Positions 1 to 5,072 of a stretch of 5,732 nt of DNA are shown piece by piece (position 1 is the stretch's first letter; every line of letters begins with the position of its first letter). The DNA is from a bacterium. Its GTDB lineage: Bacteria; Bacillota_I; Bacilli_A; RF39; UBA660. A model generated the notes under the pieces. That model was not told where the DNA came from. It saw only the letters and a list, made by a program, of their open reading frames with translations, and did no database searches. Made by a program: the position numbers and the translations under genes. The stretch spans positions 1 through 5,732 of the forward strand of contig RKAN01000003.1 in NCBI GenBank assembly GCA_014845975.1, in the 5' to 3' direction.

Positions 1-29
1 GCATATTTTTTTAAAATATATTTTTTCAT
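1..29 (-). CDS. Start of an unidentified gene, cut by the left window edge
   Basis: Only the first nine codons and part of a tenth are present (MKKYILKKY...). The start is supported by a good ribosome binding site, AAGGTGAT, placed a few bases before ATG at 29. An in-frame ATG at 35 lies too close to that site to be the better start. An extended -10 promoter at 95 to 103 gives a leader of about 60 nt. The region between the terminator at 137-173 and this ATG has no other reading frame, so this looks like a separate transcription unit. The lysine-rich start could be the beginning of a signal peptide or membrane protein, but far too little is visible to name a product. Confidence 0.5.
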
Positions 30-94
30 AAACATCACCTTATCAAACTTTTTAAATATTCTATGCATAAAACAACTGCTATTTTACTATAGCC

Positions 95-103
95 ATTATA
101 TCA
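95..103 (-). promoter_or_regulatory. Extended -10 promoter for the gene at the left edge
   Basis: Read on the minus strand the site is TGATATAAT, a perfect TATAAT with the TGn extension. The -35 position (ATAAAA at a 17-bp spacer) is poor, which is usual for extended -10 promoters. Transcription would begin near 88, about 60 nt before the ATG at 29. TATAAT alone is common by chance in such AT-rich DNA. The TG extension and the position between a terminator and a good ribosome binding site raise the likelihood. Confidence 0.5.
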
Positions 104-136
104 TATTTGTTTTTCATTTTTATCGCATTTTCATTC

Positions 137-173
137 AAAAAAAGAAAAAAAGGATCATATGAACTATCCTTTT
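137..173 (-). terminator. Rho-independent terminator after the 119-aa gene
   Basis: On the minus strand AAAAGGAT (173-166) pairs with ATCCTTTT (155-148), an 8-bp stem with a 10-nt loop. It is followed by a T-rich tail (TTT C TTTTTTT) down to about 137. The stem begins within the TAA stop codon of the upstream small gene, so it ends that transcription unit. Confidence 0.75.
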
Positions 174-531
174 ATCTTCTTAAAGTTTTTGCCTTATGTG
201 ATTTAATTACTTGATATCTCATTTGTTTCATTGCCCAAACATTATAACTATTTATTGTATTTTGCTTTGCTAATTCTATTTGTTTAAATATATTTTCTAA
301 ACTATCTGTGCTATTAACAAACATTTCCATAGCCCTTCGATATTTATCTTCATTTACAAATAGTTCTTGACCGTTACATTTTTGTGCTAATTCTTGAAAA
401 GCTTGATTAATTTTTGCAATAATAAGTACTCTTTTCATATTTAGTAGATAATCTTTTTTTACTTTAACTGAAACATTTTTATTTTCAGTAGTAAATTTAT
501 TTACATAAACCTTATTCAATTCATTTTTCAT
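172..531 (-). CDS. Small basic protein of unknown function, 119 aa
   Basis: I do not recognise the family. The start at ATG 531 is chosen over an upstream in-frame start at 579 because AAAGGGGGG lies about 7 nt before it, one of the strongest ribosome binding sites in the window. The protein begins MKNELNKVYVNKF. It has no signal peptide or membrane segment and appears mainly helical. It is lysine- and arginine-rich, ending SHKAKTLRR. One tryptophan (NVWAMKQM) is encoded by TGG. The basic, helical character would fit a nucleic-acid-binding accessory protein, but this is only inference. The gene has promoter candidates upstream and its own terminator. It follows the broken KilA-N gene and probably belongs to the same accessory segment beyond ssrA. 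The reading frame is convincing; the function is unknown. Confidence 0.7.
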   Translation of the reverse strand: MKNELNKVYVNKFTTENKNVSVKVKKDYLLNMKRVLIIAKINQAFQELAQKCNGQELFVNEDKYRRAMEMFVNSTDSLENIFKQIELAKQNTINSYNVWAMKQMRYQVIKSHKAKTLRR

Positions 532-558
532 ATCTATTCCCCCCCTTTGTTTGACTAT

Positions 559-587
559 ATTATACAAAAAACTAATCAATAAGTAAA
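559..587 (-). promoter_or_regulatory. Candidate promoter for the 119-aa gene
   Basis: On the minus strand TTTACT (587-582) and TATAAT (564-559) are separated by 17 bp. This would start transcription near 552, about 20 nt before ATG 531 and just ahead of its strong ribosome binding site. A second candidate, the extended -10 TGTTATAAT at 615-607, lies upstream, so either or both could serve. The AT-rich background makes such matches easy, so confidence is moderate. Confidence 0.45.
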
Positions 588-606
588 ATGATTATTTTTT
601 ATATTT

Positions 607-624
607 ATTATAACATTTTGTTAT
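607..624 (-). promoter_or_regulatory. Extended -10 overlapping a small inverted repeat
   Basis: ATAACA and TGTTAT form 6-bp arms around a TTT loop at 610-624. The minus strand also reads TGTTATAAT (615-607), an extended -10 box inside the same site. No T-tract follows on the minus strand, so this is not a convincing terminator for the KilA-N gene that ends at 633. A second promoter for the small gene, or an operator for it, is the better reading, though weakly supported. Confidence 0.3.
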
Positions 625-632
625 GATATTTT

Positions 633-1514
633 TTATTTATTAGGTAACAATTTATTACCATTAACTTTATTTTCTATGTATTCCAAATTATTAAATGATT
701 TATTATTTTTTAATAAATCCATTTGCTTTTTTGAAATATTATTTAATCTTACCAATCTTTCATTTTGTGGTATTTTCATTTCAATCAATTCAGCATTAAT
801 ATTTTCTAAATTATTCAATATTACTAAATGTAATAAATCAATATAATCTCTTATATTTCCTTTATCCGCTATACTTGAATTATTGGTTCTCCATTCTTTT
901 GCAGTCATTCCAAATAATGCTACGTTAAGAACATCCGCCTCATCTGCATATACAAATTTCTTTTGTTTTTCAGTTAAAGTTGGAACAATTATATTTTTTA
1001 TTGCATCTGTATGAACTATATAACTTGCTTTAACTAATATTCTATTAGCATGCCAATCAATCTTATTTTGATATGCTTCGTTTTTCTTTTAATGTTCAAA
1101 TTCTTGAATTACATATAATTTAAATTCTGGTGATAACCAACTTGCAAATTCTAGTGCAATATCACTTACTGCATAAGTTCCTCCATTATTACCAGATTTA
1201 GAAACTATACCAATGGCATTAGTTTGTTTTATCCACTTTTGCGGAGACATATAGAAACTATTTTTCCCCGCTTCATTTTCAAAGGTCACGAATTCGTGAC
1301 CTTTGAAGTTCTCATTATTTAATTTTTCCCATAAACCTAAATAAGCAATTACATCTTTATTTCTCATCCAAGCATAAATAGGTATTTTAGGTTCTTCTGG
1401 ATTCGCATATCTTGCTAAATCAGTCAATGATATATATTCTTTATTTTCTATTCTTAAAACATTTATTTTTTGTTCTTTTACAGTTATTTGGGTTTTAATA
1501 TTATCTTTATTCAT
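633..1514 (-). pseudogene. KilA-N domain protein gene with an internal in-frame stop
   Basis: Without the internal stop this would be a protein of about 292 residues, the usual size for stand-alone KilA-N proteins of Bacillota. The start at ATG 1514 follows AGAAAGGA by about 8 nt. Residues 25-142 form the KilA-N region (YISLTDLARYANPE, YAWMRNKDVIAYLGLWE, NEAGKNSFYMSPQKWI, TNAIGIVSKSGNNGGTYAV, DIALEFASWLSPEFKLYVIQEFE). After a TAA at 1091-1089 the same frame continues without a shift (KKNEAYQNKIDWHANRILVKASYIVHTDAI, then EADVLNVALFGMTAKEWRTNN and GNIRDYIDLLHLVILNNLEN) to TAA at 633. Both halves match the family in order and frame. The stop replaces the leucine of the typical FERLK sequence, so TTA to TAA is the simplest change. 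KilA-N is a DNA-binding domain of phage and mobile-element proteins, and the exact role of this subfamily is unknown. The truncated 141-aa product holds most of the domain and might still act. No good ribosome binding site precedes the ATG at 908. Confidence 0.85.
1278..1307. repeat. Perfect 30-bp palindrome inside the KilA-N gene
   Basis: Fifteen base pairs on each side mirror each other with no spacer: each strand reads TTCAAAGGTCACGAA followed by its reverse complement, with an EcoRI-type GAATTC at the centre. It covers exactly codons 70 to 79 of the KilA-N gene (FKGHEFVTFE). Because the symmetry is in register with the codons, the other strand would encode the same ten residues. Symmetry breaks at 1277/1308. 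Half of its bases are outside the AT-rich norm of the window, so chance is a very unlikely explanation. Confidence 0.95.
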
Positions 1515-1539
1515 GATTAACATCCTTTCTTTACACAAC

Positions 1540-1568
1540 AAAAAATCAATTCCATTTCTAGAATTGAT
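1540..1568 (-). terminator. Terminator of the tmRNA gene
   Basis: On the minus strand ATCAATTC (1568-1561) pairs with GAATTGAT (1552-1545). This gives an 8-bp stem with an 8-nt loop, running into six T residues at 1545-1540. It lies about 44 nt beyond the encoded CCA end of tmRNA, so the precursor would have a 3' tail to be trimmed. It sits in the leader region of the KilA-N gene and so also separates that gene from ssrA transcription. Confidence 0.75.
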
Positions 1569-1569
1569 A

Positions 1570-1599
1570 TTTATCGATAAAGTTGAACATGTGTACAAC
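1570..1599. promoter_or_regulatory. Two adjacent palindromes ahead of the KilA-N gene, possible operator
   Basis: The 12-bp perfect palindrome TTTATCGATAAA (1570-1581) directly abuts an 18-bp inverted repeat, GTTGAACA-TG-TGTACAAC (1582-1599), whose 8-base arms match at seven positions. On the minus strand they overlap a weak promoter-like pair, TTGTAC (1598-1593) and GATAAA (1575-1570), with a 17-bp spacer. A repressor site controlling the KilA-N gene would fit. The core GAACATGTGTAC differs by one base from the GAAC-N4-GTTC box of Gram-positive LexA, but one mismatch makes that only a suggestion. Confidence 0.35.
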
Positions 1600-1611
1600 C
1601 AGATTTCCCTA

Positions 1612-1990
1612 TGGTGGAGCTGAGGAGACTTGAACTCCTGTCCAAAAACACCCTACCATAAACATCTACAAGTTTAGTTGACTAATCAATGTCCTAAAAA
1701 AGTTAGTAGCCAACAACTCTTTTTTAGTAATCTTCTAAATTTCATTATTCCTTCGAAGATCAGTAATAATATATCCTGCTAAATCGAACCTTCTAAATTA
1801 CTCACAGGAAAAGTAATAAAGAAAGTTGTATTACTCTAAATTAAATTAGGCAAAGGCTACAGCATTTCTCTTGAATACTGAAGCTAATACATTTTTTACA
1901 TTTTTTGCATTTATTTTTTTGTGCATTTAACGTATGCCTACGACTTGCCATTTATAGCGGAACATTTCTGTCGAAACCAAAGACAGCCCC
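1612..1990 (-). ncRNA. ssrA: Transfer-messenger RNA (tmRNA)
   Basis: tmRNA acts with SmpB to rescue ribosomes stalled on mRNA lacking a stop codon. It enters the empty A site as alanyl-tRNA, switches translation to its own short frame, and so adds a degradation tag. The 5' end GGGGCTGTCTTTGG and the 3' end CAGCTCCACCA form a 7-bp acceptor stem with a G3-U pair, the identity signal for alanine, and CCA is encoded. The T arm AGGAG-TTCAAGT-CTCCT and the conserved 5' region (GGTTTCGACAG) are present. A 9-bp helix at 1694-1702/1719-1727 belongs to the downstream pseudoknot region. Total length is 379 nt, one piece rather than permuted. It has its own promoter (1999-2026) and a terminator at 1540-1568, and lies downstream of rnr and smpB, its functional partners. 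Confidence 0.97.
1846..1908 (-). other. tmRNA tag reading frame, 20 codons plus stop
   Basis: The likely resume codon is GCA at 1908-1906, after an A-rich stretch (AAATAAAT). The encoded tag begins AKNVKNVLAS and ends VFKRNAVAFA, followed by TAA at 1848-1846 and a second in-frame TAA five codons later. The usual tag of Bacilli and Proteobacteria is 10 to 15 residues and ends ALAA. This one is longer, carries five or so basic residues and no acidic ones, and ends AVAFA. AFA endings and long tags are known from Mollicutes. The KNVKNV portion comes from a short direct DNA repeat (AAAAAATGT twice). The frame is clear; the exact resume codon is inferred. Confidence 0.85.
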
Positions 1991-1998
1991 ATAATCAA

Positions 1999-2026
1999 AT
2001 TATAGCATACTTATAAAATATTTCAA
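1999..2026 (-). promoter_or_regulatory. Promoter of ssrA
   Basis: On the minus strand TTGAAA (2026-2021) and TATAAT (2004-1999) are 16 bp apart, and TGC precedes the -10 to give the extended form. The first base of tmRNA, G at 1990, lies 9 nt after the -10 box, exactly where transcription should start. The -35 box begins just 8 nt after the acetyltransferase stop codon. tmRNA can therefore be made independently of the rnr operon, and the DNA shows no terminator blocking read-through from it. Confidence 0.85.
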
Positions 2027-2034
2027 CTACCATT

Positions 2035-2466
2035 TTATGACAAAACTTTTTGTTTATTTTTAGAAATATTTTTATAAAATGGATAATAATTTGTCATTTC
2101 TCCTTCTAAAGCCATCATTTCCATATCCTCATAATTAATTTGATAATGATTAGAAATTGCTACTTTCTTTGACTCTTCATTGTCATATTTTATTAACAAA
2201 TTGATTTCTTCAACATCAAAATTTTTTTGAATATATTTTTCAATAACTTCTAAAAGGATTTTTCCTAATCCATTTCCTCTAAAATTAGATAATAATTCAT
2301 ATTCAACAGATACAGATTTTTTATGACCAGGTATTCCTGCCCTAATATTAAAATACCCAATCATTGTATCATTAAAAGAAACAACATAAGAGTTACTGTT
2401 AAATTCAAACATTGTTTCTCTCAACACAAGACCATTAAGATTCTTAAAAATTCGAATCACTTTCAT
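2035..2466 (-). CDS. GNAT-family N-acetyltransferase, 143 aa
   Basis: GNAT enzymes move an acetyl group from acetyl-CoA to an amine on a small molecule or protein; the substrate here cannot be told. The acetyl-CoA motif is clear at about residues 76-85 (FRGNGLGKIL, matching R/Q-x-x-G-x-G/A). It is preceded by the beta strands SYVVSFNDTMIGYFNIR and VSVEYELLSNF, and followed by NEESKKVAISNHYQI, in the place of the usual N-x-x-S-x-x-x-A-x-x-x-GF segment, and a tyrosine-rich end (NYYPFYK). The start at ATG 2466 lies 6 nt after AGGTG; an in-frame GTG at 2475 overlaps that site and is less likely. It begins 12 nt after the smpB stop and so is probably co-transcribed with rnr and smpB. A ribosome or rescue-factor substrate is tempting from context but unproven. 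It is not close enough to RimI or RimJ for me to use those names. Confidence 0.85.
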   Translation of the reverse strand: MKVIRIFKNLNGLVLRETMFEFNSNSYVVSFNDTMIGYFNIRAGIPGHKKSVSVEYELLSNFRGNGLGKILLEVIEKYIQKNFDVEEINLLIKYDNEESKKVAISNHYQINYEDMEMMALEGEMTNYYPFYKNISKNKQKVLS

Positions 2467-2478
2467 ATACAACACCTA

Positions 2479-2919
2479 CTAATAATTTTTTAATTCCCTT
2501 TTTATTTCTCTCAAATTGTCTCTTTTTTTCATTGCTTCTCTTTTATCGTAATTCTTTTTACCTCTAGCAACACCAATCAATATTTTAGCATAATTATCTT
2601 TGAAATAAAGTTTCAAAGGAACTAAAGTTAATCCATCTTTTTCTAAAAAATCTCTTATTTTATAAATCTCTTTTTTATGAAATAAAAGTTTTCTAGTTCT
2701 TGTCTCATCATGATTAAATATATTTCCTTGTTCATAATGACTAATATGCATATTCAATAAATAGATTTCATTATTTCTAACAATTGCATAACTATCTTTT
2801 AAATTTGCTTTTCCTGCTCTAATCGATTTAATTTCAGTTCCTGTTAAAACGATACCTGCTTCATATGTTTCTAAAATTTCATAATCAAAATTTGCTTTTC
2901 TATTTTTTATTTCTATCAT
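2479..2919 (-). CDS. smpB: SsrA-binding protein SmpB, 146 aa
   Basis: SmpB binds the tRNA-like part of tmRNA, protects it, and carries it into the A site of stalled ribosomes, where its C-terminal tail probes the empty mRNA channel. The family signature is almost complete: [74 protein letters not shown], and [11 protein letters not shown] near the end. The basic tail ([16 protein letters not shown]) is intact and of normal length. ATG 2919 lies within the last codons of rnr, a 20-nt overlap, with AAAGGA 11 nt upstream. That spacing is a little long, so translational coupling to rnr is likely. It belongs functionally to ssrA, encoded about 490 bp further on. Confidence 0.97.
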   Translation of the reverse strand: MIEIKNRKANFDYEILETYEAGIVLTGTEIKSIRAGKANLKDSYAIVRNNEIYLLNMHISHYEQGNIFNHDETRTRKLLFHKKEIYKIRDFLEKDGLTLVPLKLYFKDNYAKILIGVARGKKNYDKREAMKKRDNLREIKRELKNY

Positions 2920-5023
2920 TCTTATTTTTATCCTTTGCTAAAACAAAATCAATTGTATGCGCTTCTTTATTTGCAGCCTTCACAACAACATTTAACTGAT
3001 CTCCTAAACGATATCCTCGTTTATTTTTAGTTCCAATTAAGCGAATTGTTGACTCATCATAAGTATAATGATCATCTGTTAAATCATCTAAACGAATTAA
3101 TCCCTCTACTAAATTTGGAAGTTGAACAAAAATACCAAATTTAGTAATTCCACTAATCATACCAGAATACTCTTCTCCTATATGATTCATCATGTATTCA
3201 GCCATTTTCATATCATCTACTTCACGTTCACAATCAACAGAATCTCTTTCTTTTTGAGAAGAATGTTTTGCGATTTCTGGTAACTTAGTCTCTTCCATTT
3301 TCAAAGTATCAGCATCATTTTTACCATCAAAAATATATTTGTGTAATAATCTATGAACAGTAGTATCTGGGAATCTTCGAATAGGAGAAGTAAAATGTGT
3401 ATAACATTTACTTGCTAAACCAAAATGTCCTATATTATTCGTATCATAAACAGCCTTTTGCATACTTCTTAAAAGTAAAGAAGAAAATACAGGATATTCA
3501 GGAGCATCTTTCAATTGATCTAATAAATTTTGCATTGTACTTGGATAAATTTCTGTTACCTTGCCTTTTAATTGATATCCGGCAGAACTTACATAAGTTA
3601 AAAAACTCTTAATTTTTTCTGGACTAGGTTCACCATGCACACGATAAATAAAAGGATATTCCAAATAATAAATATAAGAAGCAACTGTTTCATTCGCAGC
3701 AATCATAAAATCTTCAATTAACTTTTCTCCAGTTCCTCTTTCTCTTAATGTAACGTCAATAGCTTTTCCATCTTCATCTACAATAATTTTGGCTTCATCA
3801 ATATCAAAGTCAATATAACCTCTAGATACCTTATTAGCACGTAATATTTTAGCCAATTCTTCCATAGTTCTTAAAGAATCTGCAAAATCTTCATATCCTT
3901 CTGGAACAATATTTTCTTCTAAAATCTTATTTACTTTTTTATAAGTCATTTGTTTACGAGATTTTATAACACTTTCAAAAATTTCATAATTGACAACATT
4001 TCCTTTTGTATCAATTTCCATTACACAAGAAAGCGCTAAACGTTCTACTCCAGGATTTAAAGAACAAATTCCATTTGACAATTTATGAGGTAACATTGGA
4101 ATTACACGATCCGCTAAATAAACACTTGTACCTCTTTCATAAGCTTCATCATATAAAGCAGTACCTTCTTTGACATAATAACTAACATCTGCAATATGAA
4201 CACCTAATTTATAATGTCCATTTTCTAATTTTTCCACTTCAACAGCATCATCAATATCCTTTGTATCATCCCCATCGATTGTAAAAATCATATGGCCTGT
4301 TAAATCTCTTCTACCTTTTTTCTCTTCTTCTTTCACAGAATCTGGAATTTGATCTAATTCTTTCACTACTTTATCAGGGAAAGTATCATTAATTCCATAC
4401 TTATATACAATTGATAAAATATCAACACCAGGATCATTTTTATGTCCTATAATTTTAATTACCTCTCCATGATAAACATTTCCAGCAATTTGTCTTGTTA
4501 CTTTTGCTAGAACTTTATGTCCTTCCATCGCATTCTTTAATTTGTCTGGTTCAATAATTACATCAATCTTAAATTTTTCTTCATCTAACTTTAAATGAGC
4601 TTTATTATTTTTATAATAAATTTCTCCTACCAATTGATTTAAATTACGATCTACTACTTTTACAATTCTTCCTTCTAAACGAAGTCCTGCCTTAGAAGTA
4701 ATCTCCACAATAACTTTGTCTTTATGAATTGCTCCATTTAAATTAGAAGCATGAACAAAAACATCTTCATCTCCTTCAATATCAACAAAAGCAAAATCTT
4801 TTGTTGTAGAAAGTAAAGTTCCTACTCTAAGATGACTGTTATTGAAAAGCATAAATTTATCTTTATTTGTATGATAAATTACAAATTCATCTTCTAATTC
4901 ATTGATTACTTTTAATAAAGATTTAAAATCATCAGTACTTTTATATCCCATAATATCATTAATTTCATGAATTGTTAAAGCTCTTTCTGTATTCTTTAAA
5001 ATTTGTAAAACTTGTTCTCGCAT
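2900..5023 (-). CDS. rnr: Ribonuclease R, 707 aa
   Basis: RNase R is a processive 3'-5' exoribonuclease that unwinds structured RNA, helps in rRNA quality control, and in trans-translation degrades the faulty mRNA. The domain order is complete: a winged-helix N terminus (1-60), two cold-shock/OB domains (about 66-125 and 131-200), the RNB catalytic domain (about 240-565) and a C-terminal S1 domain (about 617-697). The active-site motif [14 protein letters not shown] gives the four metal-binding aspartates D250, D256, D258 and D259. The conserved HFTSPIRR is at 543-550, followed by F where Y is usual. A short lysine-rich tail ends the protein. The start ATG 5023 follows AGAGGTG by 5 nt. It is the first gene of an apparent operon with smpB and the acetyltransferase, 49 nt after the glycosyltransferase-like gene. 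The size is normal for the family. Confidence 0.97.
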   Translation of the reverse strand: MREQVLQILKNTERALTIHEINDIMGYKSTDDFKSLLKVINELEDEFVIYHTNKDKFMLFNNSHLRVGTLLSTTKDFAFVDIEGDEDVFVHASNLNGAIHKDKVIVEITSKAGLRLEGRIVKVVDRNLNQLVGEIYYKNNKAHLKLDEEKFKIDVIIEPDKLKNAMEGHKVLAKVTRQIAGNVYHGEVIKIIGHKNDPGVDILSIVYKYGINDTFPDKVVKELDQIPDSVKEEEKKGRRDLTGHMIFTIDGDDTKDIDDAVEVEKLENGHYKLGVHIADVSYYVKEGTALYDEAYERGTSVYLADRVIPMLPHKLSNGICSLNPGVERLALSCVMEIDTKGNVVNYEIFESVIKSRKQMTYKKVNKILEENIVPEGYEDFADSLRTMEELAKILRANKVSRGYIDFDIDEAKIIVDEDGKAIDVTLRERGTGEKLIEDFMIAANETVASYIYYLEYPFIYRVHGEPSPEKIKSFLTYVSSAGYQLKGKVTEIYPSTMQNLLDQLKDAPEYPVFSSLLLRSMQKAVYDTNNIGHFGLASKCYTHFTSPIRRFPDTTVHRLLHKYIFDGKNDADTLKMEETKLPEIAKHSSQKERDSVDCEREVDDMKMAEYMMNHIGEEYSGMISGITKFGIFVQLPNLVEGLIRLDDLTDDHYTYDESTIRLIGTKNKRGYRLGDQLNVVVKAANKEAHTIDFVLAKDKNKNDRNKK

Positions 5024-5041
5024 TGTAACACCTCTATTTAC

Positions 5042-5047
5042 ATTATA
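5042..5047 (-). promoter_or_regulatory. Weak candidate -10 box before rnr
   Basis: The minus strand reads TATAAT at 5047-5042, in the 49-bp gap between the upstream gene and rnr. No good -35 is found at 16 to 18 bp. Transcription would start near 5035, so close to the AGAGGTG site that the leader would be only about a dozen bases. No terminator is visible in the gap either, so rnr may instead be read from a promoter further upstream, outside the window. Confidence 0.3.
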
Positions 5048-5072
5048 AAGGAATATTCTTAAAAAATATAGT

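Noticed and set aside
633..908. Separate 91-aa gene starting at ATG 908
   Set aside because: No ribosome binding site precedes this ATG, and the sequence is the normal continuation of the KilA-N family protein (EADVLNVALFGMTAKEW crosses it).
909..1088. Frameshift between the two halves of the KilA-N gene
   Set aside because: The two halves are in the same frame (start positions differ by a multiple of three) and the bases between them translate cleanly, so it is a stop codon and not a shift.
1515..1598. Longer start of the KilA-N gene at 1598
   Set aside because: That start would lie upstream of the tmRNA terminator and across the palindromes. The added residues are not family-like, and ATG 1514 has a well-placed ribosome binding site.
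1..1611. Second copy of the ssrA 3' end as an attachment site
   Set aside because: I looked for the T-arm and acceptor sequence again in the left part and saw none; if it exists it lies outside the window.
1886..1906. Short A-rich direct repeat AAAAAATGT in ssrA as a possible CRISPR or tandem array
   Set aside because: There are only two copies, both inside the tag frame where they encode KNV twice.
3397..3612. Open frame of 71 codons on the plus strand
   Set aside because: It lies wholly inside rnr on the opposite strand, has no ribosome binding site or recognisable protein features, and reflects the composition of the rnr codons.
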